Below, in pieces: positions 7,351 through 15,372 of a stretch of DNA of 39,774 nucleotides. This DNA is from Acrocarpospora phusangensis (GTDB taxonomy: Bacteria > Actinomycetota > Actinomycetes > Streptosporangiales > Streptosporangiaceae). The DNA lies in assembly GCF_016862995.1 (NCBI RefSeq), contig NZ_BOOA01000072.1:1-39774 (forward strand). The letters run 5' to 3'. The position numbers and the translations under genes were made by a program. Each line of letters begins with the position of its first letter. Positions within the stretch are counted from its first letter, which is position 1. Under the pieces are notes generated by a model. That model saw nothing but the letters and a program-made list of their open reading frames with translations. It made no database searches and was not told where the DNA came from.

Positions 7351-7857
7351 TCAGTAGCCGGCGTCGCTGTAGGTGTCGCCGCCAGTGTCCCCGCCAGTGT
7401 CCCCGGCCGTGTCCCCCGCCGGGTCTCCGGCCGGGTCCGGGGCCGGGCTCTTCACCCGGTGGTCGCTGAGGTGCAGGTCACCGCCGAGCTTGCCCTTGAG
7501 CGCGTCCAGGACCTGCCGTTCGCCCAGGACCGTCCAGAGGTTGCCCACCAGGTGCGGGTTGTACTCCGGGGCCTGGTCCATCCATTCGTCCTTGCCCTGC
7601 TGGGTGGAGAAGGTGTTCACGAAGAACTGGCCGACGGACGTGGTGCAGGCGCCGGTCCGCAGTTCCGCGGCGTCGACCTGGATCTCCGGCGTGCAGCCGA
7701 CCTTGGCGGCGAGCTGCTCGACGGTGGGGGGAGGACCGAGGACGGCCTCCGTGCCGGTGGCCGTCTCACCGCCGGCCTGGCTCCCTGAGCAGGCCACGGT
7801 GGACAGCAGTGCGATTGCCGAGACGGCGAGCGCGAGGTGGCGCGAACTTGTCAACAC
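7351..7857 (-). CDS. Putative lipoprotein with glycine/aspartate/threonine repeat tail
   Basis: The 168-residue product starts with a lipoprotein signal peptide: basic N-terminus, hydrophobic core LALAVSAIALL, then the lipobox STVACSG, with Cys23 as the lipidated residue. The mature part (residues 45-135) has two further cysteines (VGCTPE and GACTTS) likely to pair, and FFVNTFSTQQGKDEWMDQA, typical of small unannotated actinobacterial lipoproteins. The tail PAGDPAGDTAGDTGGDTGGDTYSD is encoded by 12-bp DNA repeats. The GTG at 7857 is the only start that leaves a normal signal peptide. Function unknown; probably on the outer face of the membrane. Confidence 0.8.
   Translation of the reverse strand: MLTSSRHLALAVSAIALLSTVACSGSQAGGETATGTEAVLGPPPTVEQLAAKVGCTPEIQVDAAELRTGACTTSVGQFFVNTFSTQQGKDEWMDQAPEYNPHLVGNLWTVLGERQVLDALKGKLGGDLHLSDHRVKSPAPDPAGDPAGDTAGDTGGDTGGDTYSDAGY
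7373..7444. repeat. Six 12-bp in-frame repeats in the lipoprotein tail
   Basis: Six 12-bp units begin at 7373, 7385, 7397, 7409, 7421 and 7433 (consensus GTGTCCCCGGCC on the plus strand). On the minus strand they encode a G-D-T/P-A/G four-residue repeat at the C-terminus of the lipoprotein. Confidence 0.75.
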
Positions 7858-7970
7858 AATCGAGGTACGCAGGACTTCCGCGTACGGTTCACTCTACAAA
7901 TATTCCCATTCGTAATTTTAACGGCATAAATCGGGCGTACTGGGAATGTAACTAAGACCCGGGTGATTGA
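7858..7970. promoter_or_regulatory. AT-rich divergent control region before the Pls-like gene
   Basis: This 113-bp region contains an AT-rich core (about 7895-7930), unusual for this genome, between the lipoprotein gene and the synthetase gene. A perfect 7-bp inverted repeat, ATTCCCA (7902-7908) and TGGGAAT (7941-7947), flanks the core. It probably holds promoters for both directions. I cannot assign convincing -35/-10 pairs. Confidence 0.4.
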
Positions 7971-10900
7971 ATGCAAGTGGCGCCAAAGCGCCCGGCGGCC
8001 CGGAGAGACGGCCCTGAGCGCGAGCGGCGGCACTCGGCTCCGGCGACCAGGAAACCCGGCCGCTCTCCTAGAGCACCGGGGGAGACCTTGCCTTCATCGC
8101 TGCCTGACCTGGCCCTGCCCATCCCGCTACCCGCCCGTCCCGAGGCCCTGTTCCGGGCCGGCGACGCCGCGCCTCCCGCGCGTACGCTGCTGGACGTCTT
8201 CGACTCGACCGTACGGAGCCACCCCCGGGCTGCCGCGCTGGACGACGGCGCGGTCGCGCTGACGTACGCGCAGCTGGCGTTCGAGGTGACCCGGCTGGCG
8301 GCCGAGCTGGTCCGGGCGGGCGTCGGGCGCGGGGACCGCGTGGGCGTGCGGGTGCCGTCCGGGACGGCCGACCTGTACGTCGCGATCCTGGCCGTGCTGC
8401 GGGCCGGCGCCGCCTACGTGCCCGTGGACGCCGACGACCCCGACGAGCGGGCCGAGCTGGTCTTCGCCGAGGCGGACGTGTGCGCGGTCGTGGGCGAGAG
8501 CCGTACGCTCACGATCCGGCGGGAGCCGGAGGGGGCGCGGGGGCGTCCCGAGCCCGGGGACGACGCGTGGATCATCTTCACCTCCGGGTCGACCGGCAGG
8601 CCCAAGGGCGTGGCCGTGTCGCACCGCAGCGCCGCCGCGTTCGTGGACGCCGAGGCGCGCCTGTTCCTCACGGCCGAGCCGATCAGCCCGGGCGACCGGG
8701 TGCTGGCCGGTCTCTCGGTGGCGTTCGACGCCTCCTGCGAGGAGATGTGGCTGGCCTGGCGGCACGGCGCCTGCCTGGTCCCGGCGCCCCGGGCGCTGGT
8801 GCGTACCGGCATGGACCTGGGACCGTGGCTGATCGACAAGGGCATCACGGTGGTGTCCACCGTGCCCACGCTGGCCGCGCTCTGGCCGGTGGAGACGCTG
8901 GACGAGGTCCGGCTGCTGATCTTCGGCGGCGAGGCGTGCCCGCCCGAGCTGGCCGACCGGCTGGCCGTGCCGGGACGCGAGGTGTGGAACACGTACGGGC
9001 CGACCGAGGCCACCGTGGTGGCCTGCGCCGCGCCCCTAGGCCAGGAGCCGGTCCGGATCGGGCTGCCGCTGGACGGCTGGGACCTGGCCGTGGTCGGCCC
9101 GGCGGGCACGCCCGTCGCGATGGGCGAGATCGGCGAGCTGGTGATCGGCGGGGTGGGCCTGGCCCGCTACCTGGATCCGGTCAAGGACCTGGAGAAGTAC
9201 GCGCCGCTGCCGGCGCTCGGCTGGGAGCGCGCCTACCGCAGCGGCGACCTGGTCAGGGCCGAGCCGGAAGGGCTGATCTTCGTCGGCCGCGCGGACGAGC
9301 AGATCAAGATCGGTGGCCGCCGGATCGAGCTGGGCGAGATCGACGCCGCGCTGCGGGCGCTGCCCGGCGTGGCCGGGGCCGCCGCCGCGGTGCGCACCAC
9401 CGGCGCGGGACACCAGCTGCTGGTCGGCTACGTGGTGACCGGGCCAGAGTTCGACCCGGCTTCCGCCAGGGAACGCCTGCGCGAGGCCCTCCCGGCCGCG
9501 CTGGTCCCCCGGCTGGCCGTGGTCGAGGACCTGCCGACCCGGACCTCCGGCAAGATCGACAGAAACGCGCTGCCGTGGCCGCTGGCGGCCACCGAGGACA
9601 CCGGCGGCCTGTCCGGGGTCGAGAAGTGGCTGGCCGAGCGGTGGCAGGAGATCCTGGGCGTCACGTCCGGCGACCCGGCCGCCGACTTCTTCACGCTGGG
9701 CGGCACCAGCCTGGCGGCGGCGCGGCTGGTGTCGGTGCTGCGCGACCAGTACCCGGCCGTGGCCGTCGCCGACCTCTACGAGCACCCGACCCTGCGCGGC
9801 CTCGGCGCGTTCCTGAAGGCCATGGACGGCCCGGACACCGCCGCCCACGACCGCACGGTGACGCCGCTGCCGCGCCGGGCCGCGCTGATCCAGGCCGCGC
9901 TGACGATCCCGCTGCTCACGGTGGGCGCGCTGCGCTGGATCGTGGGCCTGGCCGCGCTCGGCAACCTCCTCGCCCTGCCCTGGATCCCCGTCGTCTCCTG
10001 GTGGTACGTCGCCTTCGGCTGGCTGCTGGTGGTCTCCCCGCTGGGGCGGATGAGCCTGGCGGTGGCCGTGGCGCGCGGCCTGCTGCGGGGGCTGCGGCCC
10101 GGCGCGTACCCGCGCGGCGGCGGCGTGCATCTGCGGCTGTGGTTCGCGGAGCAGTTCGCGGCCAGGATCGGCGTGGCGGAGCTGTCCGGCGCGCCGTGGA
10201 TCACCCACTACGCGCGGGCGCTGGGCGCGCAGATCGGCCAGGACGCCGACCTGCACACGCTGCCGCCGATCACCGGCATGCTGCGGCTGGGCAAACACGC
10301 GGCGGTCGAGCCCGAGGTGGACCTGACCGGCTACTGGCTGGACGGCGACCTGCTGCGGGTGGGCGAGATCAGGATCGGCGCGGGCGCCACCGTCGGAGCC
10401 CGCTCGACCCTCTTCCCCGGGGCCAGGATCGGCAAGAACGCGCAGGTCGTGGCCGGTTCCGCGGTCCGCAAGCCGGTCCCGGCCGGGGAACGCTGGGCCG
10501 GCGCCCCCGCCGTGCGGACCGGGAAGGCCCGCCATCCCGCCCGCCGTCCGCCGCGCTCGCGGCGCTGGGTCGCCCAGTACGGCGTCTCCGCCCTCGGGCT
10601 GAGCCTGCTGCCGGTGCTCGCCGCGGTGCCCGGCCTGCTGGTGCTGCGCGCGTCCATGGGGTCGGCCCCCGGCTCCGCCCTCGCCGGGGCGCTGCTCGGC
10701 GTGCCGCTCGCGACCGTGCTCTCGATGGCGACGTTCGCGCTGCTCACCGTGGTGGCGGTGCGCCTGCTCGGGATCTGCCTGCACGCCGGCGTGCACCCGG
10801 TGCACAGCCGGGCCGCCTGGCAGGCGTGGCTGACCGCGCGCCTCATGTCGATGGCGCGGGTCTGGCTGTTCCCCCTGTACGCGAGCGCGTTCACGCCGGT

Positions 10901-11936
10901 GTGGCTGCGCGCGCTCGGCATGAAGGTGGGCCGGGACGTGGAGCTGTCCACGGTGCTCGCGCTGCCGTCCATGACCACGGTCGGGGACGGGGCCTTCCTG
11001 GCCGACGACACGATGGTCGCGCCGTACGAGCTGGACGGCGGCATGATGCGCATCGACCACGTGCGGATCGGCAAGCGGGCCTTCCTCGGCAACTCCGGCA
11101 TGACCGCGCCGGGCCGCAAGGTGCCCAAGGACGGCCTGGTGGGGGTGCTGTCCTCGACGCCGAAGAAGGCCAAGGCGGGCTCGTCGTACCTGGGCATGCC
11201 GCCGGTCGAGCTGCGCCGTACCGCCGAGGGCGCCGACCGGGAGCGCACCTACGACCCGCCGCTCCGCCTGAAGCTGGCCCGCGCCGCCGTGGAGAGCTGC
11301 CGGATCATCCCCGCGATGGCCACGGTCGCCGTCGCCGTCCTGGTCCTGGCCGCCCTGGAGGCCCTCGCCGTCCGGTACGGCTTCGCCGTCGCCGCCCTGC
11401 TCGGCGGCGTCGTCCTGGCCGCGGCCGGCATCCTCGCGGCCACGGTCGCCGTGATCGCCAAGTGGGCGCTGGTGGGCCGCATCCGCCCCGGCAACCGGCC
11501 GCTGTGGAGCTCCTTCGTGTGGCGCAGCGAGCTGGCCGACAACTTCGTCGAGGTGCTCGCCGCGCCCTGGTTCGCCCAGCCGTTCCTCGGCACCGCGCCG
11601 CTGAACCTGTGGCTGCGCGCGCTGGGCGCCAGGATCGGGCGCGGCGTCTGGTGCGAGACGTACTGGCTGCCGGAGATCGACCTGGTCACCCTGGGCGACG
11701 GCGTCTCGGTGAACCGCGGCTGCGTGCTCCAGACCCACCTGTTCCACGACCGGGTGATGAGCATCGATACTGTCGTCCTGCGGGACGGCGCGACGCTCGG
11801 CCCGCACGGGGTCGTCCTGCCCGCCGCGGAGGTCGGGGAGAACACCACGGTCGGACCGGCGTCCCTGGTGATGCGCGGGGAGTCGCTGCCCGCCCAGACC
11901 CGCTGGTTCGGAAACCCGATCGCGGCGTGGTTCTAG
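7971..11936 (+). CDS. Pls-like non-ribosomal peptide synthetase (homopoly(amino acid) synthetase type)
   Basis: This 1321-residue protein has the architecture of epsilon-poly-L-lysine synthetase (Pls). An adenylation domain (about 60-540) has IIFTSGSTGRPKG, NTYGPTE, YRSGDLV and the SGK lysine (Lys528). A carrier domain (550-615) has the phosphopantetheine Ser580 in GGTSL. Then come three hydrophobic pairs (about 640-700, 870-940, 1108-1165) that alternate with three related left-handed-beta-helix-like domains (about 708-855, 958-1095, 1170-1321). There is no thioesterase or classical condensation domain. Aligned by hand to GrsA, the binding-pocket residues read D253 A254 E257 S296 I317 G319 T341 V349 V350 K528. 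Glu at the third place resembles codes for lysine and other diamino acids. It probably polymerises one basic amino acid at the membrane. The ATG at 7971 has GGTGATT nearby; the in-frame TTG at 8088 after GGGGGAGACC is a serious alternative, since residues 1-39 are arginine-rich and unlike the family. Confidence 0.88.
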   Translation: MQVAPKRPAARRDGPERERRHSAPATRKPGRSPRAPGETLPSSLPDLALPIPLPARPEALFRAGDAAPPARTLLDVFDSTVRSHPRAAALDDGAVALTYAQLAFEVTRLAAELVRAGVGRGDRVGVRVPSGTADLYVAILAVLRAGAAYVPVDADDPDERAELVFAEADVCAVVGESRTLTIRREPEGARGRPEPGDDAWIIFTSGSTGRPKGVAVSHRSAAAFVDAEARLFLTAEPISPGDRVLAGLSVAFDASCEEMWLAWRHGACLVPAPRALVRTGMDLGPWLIDKGITVVSTVPTLAALWPVETLDEVRLLIFGGEACPPELADRLAVPGREVWNTYGPTEATVVACAAPLGQEPVRIGLPLDGWDLAVVGPAGTPVAMGEIGELVIGGVGLARYLDPVKDLEKYAPLPALGWERAYRSGDLVRAEPEGLIFVGRADEQIKIGGRRIELGEIDAALRALPGVAGAAAAVRTTGAGHQLLVGYVVTGPEFDPASARERLREALPAALVPRLAVVEDLPTRTSGKIDRNALPWPLAATEDTGGLSGVEKWLAERWQEILGVTSGDPAADFFTLGGTSLAAARLVSVLRDQYPAVAVADLYEHPTLRGLGAFLKAMDGPDTAAHDRTVTPLPRRAALIQAALTIPLLTVGALRWIVGLAALGNLLALPWIPVVSWWYVAFGWLLVVSPLGRMSLAVAVARGLLRGLRPGAYPRGGGVHLRLWFAEQFAARIGVAELSGAPWITHYARALGAQIGQDADLHTLPPITGMLRLGKHAAVEPEVDLTGYWLDGDLLRVGEIRIGAGATVGARSTLFPGARIGKNAQVVAGSAVRKPVPAGERWAGAPAVRTGKARHPARRPPRSRRWVAQYGVSALGLSLLPVLAAVPGLLVLRASMGSAPGSALAGALLGVPLATVLSMATFALLTVVAVRLLGICLHAGVHPVHSRAAWQAWLTARLMSMARVWLFPLYASAFTPVWLRALGMKVGRDVELSTVLALPSMTTVGDGAFLADDTMVAPYELDGGMMRIDHVRIGKRAFLGNSGMTAPGRKVPKDGLVGVLSSTPKKAKAGSSYLGMPPVELRRTAEGADRERTYDPPLRLKLARAAVESCRIIPAMATVAVAVLVLAALEALAVRYGFAVAALLGGVVLAAAGILAATVAVIAKWALVGRIRPGNRPLWSSFVWRSELADNFVEVLAAPWFAQPFLGTAPLNLWLRALGARIGRGVWCETYWLPEIDLVTLGDGVSVNRGCVLQTHLFHDRVMSIDTVVLRDGATLGPHGVVLPAAEVGENTTVGPASLVMRGESLPAQTRWFGNPIAAWF

Positions 11937-11945
11937 TGGAGCGCG

Positions 11946-13223
11946 GTGTCCTATTTTCCCAAGCGTGGTAACGAGGGCTACCGCGTCCTGCACTACGATC
12001 TCACGCTCGACTACCGGGCGGCCGCCAACCGGCTGAGCGGCACCGCCGTGCTGGCGGCCGTGGCGACCGCCCCGCTCAAGGGGTTCGCGCTCGACCTGGG
12101 CCCGTTCCGGGTGGACCGGGTGCAGGTGAACGGCGCGCGGGCGCGGTTCACCCACCGGGACGACAAGCTCAGGGTCACGCCGCCGGGCTGGCTGGCGGAG
12201 GGGCGCCCGTTCTCGGTGGAGGTGCGGTACCAGGGCAGTCCCAGGCCGGTGCCGAGCCCGTGGGGGGAACTGGGCTGGGAGCAGCTGGCCGACGGGGTGA
12301 TCGTGGCCAGCCAGCCGACGGGGGCCTCGTCGTGGTTCCCGTGCAACGACCGGCCTTCGGAGAAGGCGACGTACCGGTTCGCGGTGACGGCGGCCTCGCC
12401 GTACCAGGTGGTGGCGAACGGGGCGCGGGTGTCGTCGGTGCGGGGGGCGTCGGCGACGACCTGGGTGTACGAGCAGGGCGAGCCGATGGCGGCCTACCTG
12501 GCCAGCGTGCAGATCGGGCGGTACGTCTCGGTGGACCTGGACGGGGTGGTGCCGCAGCGGGTGTACCACCCGGCCCGGCTGGGGCCCAGGATCCGGCACG
12601 ACTTCGGCCGGCAGGACCGCATGATGGCGGTGTTCGCGGACCTGTTCGGGCCGTACCCGTTCGGGGCGTACACGGTGGTGGTCACCGACGACGAGCTGGA
12701 GATCCCGGTCGAGGCGCAGGGCATGTCGATCTTCGGTGCGAACCACGTGGACGGGCGGCGCGGGAGCGAGCGGCTGGTCGCGCACGAGCTGGCGCACCAG
12801 TGGTTCGGCAACAGCCTGACGCTGGGGCACTGGCGGGACATCTGGCTGCACGAGGGGTTCGCCGCGTACGCGGAGTGGCTCTGGTCGGAGGCCTCCGGCG
12901 GGGAGCCGGCGGCGGCGCACGCGCGGCGCTGGCACCGGCGGCTGACCGCCGCGCCGCAGGACTTCGTGCTGGCCGACCCGGGGTCGCGGCGCATCTTCGA
13001 CGACCGCGTCTACAAGCGCGGCGCACTCACGCTGCACGCGCTGCGCCGCACGCTCGGGGACGTGCCCTTCTTCTCCATGCTCCGGGAGTGGACGGCCGCG
13101 CACCGGCACGGCGTGGTCACAACCGGCATGTTCACCGATTTAGCGCGACATTTCACGCCAGAGCCGCTGGAGGGGCTTTTCGCCTCCTGGCTCTACGCGC
13201 CCCGGCTGCCCGGTCTCCCCTGA
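11946..13223 (+). CDS. M1 family metallopeptidase
   Basis: This 425-residue gluzincin has the zinc site HELAHQWFGN (His280, Glu281, His284) and, 18 residues later, the third ligand Glu303 in WLHEGFAAYAEWL. A tyrosine typical of the family lies downstream (RVYKRGALTLHALR). The N-terminal half is the beta-rich M1 domain. The exopeptidase GAMEN motif is replaced by EAQGMSIFG, as in short bacterial M1 proteins. No signal peptide is seen, so it should be cytoplasmic. It starts with GTG 9 bases after the synthetase stop behind a GGAG site, so the two are co-translated. That coupling suggests it trims, degrades or detoxifies the polymer made by the synthetase, or recycles it. This role is inference. 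Confidence 0.88.
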   Translation: MSYFPKRGNEGYRVLHYDLTLDYRAAANRLSGTAVLAAVATAPLKGFALDLGPFRVDRVQVNGARARFTHRDDKLRVTPPGWLAEGRPFSVEVRYQGSPRPVPSPWGELGWEQLADGVIVASQPTGASSWFPCNDRPSEKATYRFAVTAASPYQVVANGARVSSVRGASATTWVYEQGEPMAAYLASVQIGRYVSVDLDGVVPQRVYHPARLGPRIRHDFGRQDRMMAVFADLFGPYPFGAYTVVVTDDELEIPVEAQGMSIFGANHVDGRRGSERLVAHELAHQWFGNSLTLGHWRDIWLHEGFAAYAEWLWSEASGGEPAAAHARRWHRRLTAAPQDFVLADPGSRRIFDDRVYKRGALTLHALRRTLGDVPFFSMLREWTAAHRHGVVTTGMFTDLARHFTPEPLEGLFASWLYAPRLPGLP

Positions 13224-13314
13224 CCGTGTCCGCCGTTCGCCCCTCTTGAATCTCTTTCGGTTTTGCGGGTGGAACGTGTGAACCTGTGTGACTGATGGGG
13301 CGTCATGATTGTCA

Positions 13315-13320
13315 GGGAGG
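13315..13320 (+). promoter_or_regulatory. Ribosome binding site of the 35-residue small ORF
   Basis: GGGAGG lies 5 bases before the ATG at 13326. It is one of the strongest ribosome sites in the window and is the main reason to believe the small ORF. Confidence 0.6.
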
Positions 13321-13325
13321 CCCGA

Positions 13326-13433
13326 ATGGACGTCCTGGACAGCCTCGTCGACACCGAACTCCATCTGGAACTCGTCCTCGTCGAGGCCCTGCACTGGGAA
13401 GCAGAACGGCTGGCCGCCCCAGCCGATCGCTGA
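13326..13433 (+). CDS. Small acidic protein, 35 residues, unrecognised
   Basis: A 35-codon frame (first residues MDVLDSLVDTELHLELVLVE, last ALHWEAERLAAPADR) has an excellent Shine-Dalgarno and a strong intrinsic terminator starting 6 bases after its stop. The product would be an acidic amphipathic helix with no signal peptide or cysteines. It fills the only 340-base gap between larger genes, about 100 bases after the M1 peptidase gene. I do not recognise it. It could be a small regulatory or accessory protein of the Pls-type locus, or a precursor peptide. A chance ORF is possible, but the ribosome site plus terminator makes a real gene more likely. Confidence 0.5.
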   Translation: MDVLDSLVDTELHLELVLVEALHWEAERLAAPADR

Positions 13434-13438
13434 ACCCC

Positions 13439-13481
13439 GGCGCCCGTCCGCCACGGTGGCGGGCGGGCGCCCGATCTTTTT
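13439..13481 (+). terminator. Rho-independent terminator
   Basis: A near-perfect 16-bp inverted repeat (left arm from 13439, right arm ending at 13471, one G:U pair) is followed by CGATC and five T (13477-13481). It closes the Pls, M1 peptidase and small-ORF block and insulates the DUF4396 gene. Confidence 0.85.
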
Positions 13482-13528
13482 CCGCCCGTACGGGAATCCT
13501 CGCGGCCGGGCCGGTTGTTCACGCTCCT

Positions 13529-13545
13529 ATACCCTAGGGGGGTAT
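13529..13545 (+). promoter_or_regulatory. CsoR/RcnR-like palindromic operator
   Basis: The 17-bp palindrome ATACCCTAGGGGGGTAT (6-bp arms ATACCC and GGGTAT around a G-rich centre) lies 17 bp before the ATG of the DUF4396 gene. It resembles the G/C-tract palindromes bound by copper sensor CsoR and its relatives. No csoR or copper ATPase gene is in the window, so a sensor would act in trans. Confidence 0.5.
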
Positions 13546-13562
13546 CAACTCTGGAGGCGGAC

Positions 13563-14015
13563 ATGGAACATCGGACCGGAGCGAGCTGGGCGACCGCCGC
13601 GTCGGCGACGCTGCACTGCCTCACCGGGTGCGCCATCGGCGAGATCCTGGGCATGGTGATCGGCACCGCCCTGGGCTGGCACAACGTCCCCACCCTGATC
13701 CTCGCCATCACCCTGGCCTTCTTCTTCGGGTACGCGCTGACGCTGCGCGGCCTGCGCCGGGCCAGGCTCCCCTGGCGGCGGGCGATCCGGGTGGCCCTGG
13801 CCGCCGACACGCTGTCCATCCTGGTCATGGAGATCGTGGACAACGGCGTCATGCTGGCGGTGCCCGGCGCGATGGACGCCGCCCTCACGAGCGCGCTGTT
13901 CTGGAGCGCGCTGATCGGCTCCCTCGCGGTGGCGTTCGTGGTCACGCTGCCGGTCAACAAGTGGATCATCGGCCGGGGGCGGGGGCACGCCGTGGTGCAC
14001 AATTACCACCACTGA
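13563..14015 (+). CDS. DUF4396 domain-containing membrane protein
   Basis: The 150-residue protein has about four hydrophobic segments. It carries the DUF4396 signature ATLHCLTGCAIGEILGMVIG near the N-terminus and LPVNKWIIGRGRGHAVVH at the C-terminus. His18, Cys19 and Cys23 in the first helix, plus His142, His146, His149 and His150 at the tail, could bind metal. A GGAGG site is 5 bases before the ATG. The CsoR-like palindrome immediately upstream suggests induction by copper or a related metal. I infer a metal-linked membrane role; no biochemical function is established for the family as far as I know. Confidence 0.85.
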   Translation: MEHRTGASWATAASATLHCLTGCAIGEILGMVIGTALGWHNVPTLILAITLAFFFGYALTLRGLRRARLPWRRAIRVALAADTLSILVMEIVDNGVMLAVPGAMDAALTSALFWSALIGSLAVAFVVTLPVNKWIIGRGRGHAVVHNYHH

Positions 14016-14043
14016 TCGAGGGCATGTGGTCGAGGGGGATGTC

Positions 14044-14985
14044 ATGGCGGATGTCATAGTCGTCGGCGGCGGGGTCGTCGGGCTGACCACGGCGGTGTGC
14101 CTGGCCGAGCGCGGGATGCGGGTGCGGGTCTGGAGCTCGCTGCCGCCGGAGCGCACCACCTCCGCCGTGGCCGGGGCCATGATCGGCGGCCCGGTCCGCA
14201 ACGAGCCGCTGGAGCCGTCGCTGCGGTGGCAGCGCACCTCCCTGGACGAGTTCACGGCGCTGGCCGGGGATCCGGCGACCGGGTCCCGGGTGGCGCGCGG
14301 CCGGCTGGTCAGCCGCCTGGGCGACGCCATCCCGCCGTGGGCGACCGCGCTGCCCGGCTTCCGGCCCTGCACCCCCGACGAGAGCGCCGGCTTCCCGATC
14401 GCCTTCTGGATCACCTCGCCCCTGGTCGACATGCCCGTCTACCTGGACTATCTGACCGGCCGCCTGGCCAAGGCCGGCGTGGAGATCGAGATCCGCGCCG
14501 CCGAATCCCTGGCGGAACCGGCCGCGGAGGCCCCCGCCGTGGTGAACTGCAGCGGCGTCGGGGCCGCCGCCCTGGCCGGCGACGACCGGGTCCAGCCGGT
14601 CCGCGGCCAGCACGTCATCGTCGAGAACCCGGGCCTGGACGACTTCTTCTACGAGGGCGGCGCCGACACCGACTGGGTCGGCTACATGCCGCACCCGAGG
14701 CGGGTGGTGCTGGGCGGCACCGCCGAGCCCGGCGACTGGAACCTCACGCCCGACGACGCCCAGACCCAGGCCATCCTCGCCCGCTGCGTCGCCGTCGAGC
14801 CCCGCCTGGCCGGCTGCCGGGTCCTGGGCGTGGAGGTGGGCCTGCGCCCCGGCCGTCCCGCCATCCGCCTGGAAGCCGACCCCTCCTCCCCCGGCCTGGT
14901 GCACTGCTACGGCCACGGCGGCGTCGGCGTCAGCATGTCCTGGGGCTGCGCCCGCGAGATCACCGCCATGATCGCGGGCGACTGA
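14044..14985 (+). CDS. FAD-dependent oxidoreductase, D-amino acid oxidase (DAO) type
   Basis: Protein of 313 residues with an N-terminal Rossmann FAD loop (VIVVGGGVVGLTTAVCLAERG). The C-terminal DAO signature is LVHCYGHGGVGVSMSWGCA, where D-amino acid oxidases have HNYGHGG. PVRGQHVIVENPGLDD and the IRLEADPS segment are also typical. It should oxidatively deaminate a D-amino acid or glycine-like substrate with oxygen, giving an imino acid and hydrogen peroxide. The ATG at 14044 is preferred to an upstream GTG because GAGGGGGATGTC precedes it. It lies 28 bp after the DUF4396 gene and may be co-transcribed. Substrate is unknown. Confidence 0.88.
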   Translation: MADVIVVGGGVVGLTTAVCLAERGMRVRVWSSLPPERTTSAVAGAMIGGPVRNEPLEPSLRWQRTSLDEFTALAGDPATGSRVARGRLVSRLGDAIPPWATALPGFRPCTPDESAGFPIAFWITSPLVDMPVYLDYLTGRLAKAGVEIEIRAAESLAEPAAEAPAVVNCSGVGAAALAGDDRVQPVRGQHVIVENPGLDDFFYEGGADTDWVGYMPHPRRVVLGGTAEPGDWNLTPDDAQTQAILARCVAVEPRLAGCRVLGVEVGLRPGRPAIRLEADPSSPGLVHCYGHGGVGVSMSWGCAREITAMIAGD

Positions 14986-14989
14986 CCCG

Positions 14990-15295
14990 TCACTCCCCCG
15001 CCAGGTGGCGCTCGATGGTCTCGACCTTCGCCGTCAGCCTGTCCCCCTGCCCGCCGCGGATGTCGGCCTTGAGCACCAGGCTGACCCGCGCGGAGCGCGC
15101 CTCGACCGCCCGCACCGCCGCGTGCACGACCGCCATGCCCTCCTCCCAGGTGGCCGCCTCGATGGTGGTGAACATCGCGTCGGTACGGTTGGGCAGACCG
15201 GACGCCCGCACGACCCGCACGGCCTCGGCCACCAGTTCGCCGACGTTCTCCCCGGCCCCGATCGGCGTGACGCTGAAGGCGATCAGAACAGACAT
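14990..15295 (-). CDS. MTH1187 family thiamine-binding protein
   Basis: This 101-residue protein of the MTH1187/YkoF-like (DUF77) fold starts [15 protein letters not shown] and contains [19 protein letters not shown] and [23 protein letters not shown]. The family binds thiamine or its pyrimidine part in the cytoplasm. It is convergent with the oxidase gene, leaving 4 bases between them, and divergent from the HxlR gene. The HxlR-type regulator may therefore control it. Confidence 0.85.
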   Translation of the reverse strand: MSVLIAFSVTPIGAGENVGELVAEAVRVVRASGLPNRTDAMFTTIEAATWEEGMAVVHAAVRAVEARSARVSLVLKADIRGGQGDRLTAKVETIERHLAGE

Positions 15296-15347
15296 CAGGA
15301 ACTCCCTCGCTCAATAGGTGATCAGCTCCATCGTGGCACGAAACGGC

Positions 15348-15364
15348 ACTTTCCTCTGGTAAGT
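15348..15364. promoter_or_regulatory. Imperfect inverted repeat, candidate HxlR operator
   Basis: ACTTTCC and GGTAAGT (6 of 7 complementary) flank a 3-base centre, 8 bp before the HxlR start and inside the divergent spacer. HxlR-type proteins often bind ACTTACC-like inverted repeats near their own genes. Confidence 0.35.
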
Positions 15365-15372
15365 TCCCTACC

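Noticed and set aside
8480-11971. 1163-codon plus-strand frame overlapping the synthetase
   Set aside because: It is in the wrong frame with Arg/Gly/Ala-rich content; the synthetase frame contains all the NRPS motifs.
9036-13109. 1357-codon open frame on the minus strand opposite the synthetase and M1 peptidase
   Set aside because: It is a shadow of GC-rich coding DNA. The translation is His/Arg/Pro/Gln-rich with no domains, while the plus strand encodes two clear enzymes.
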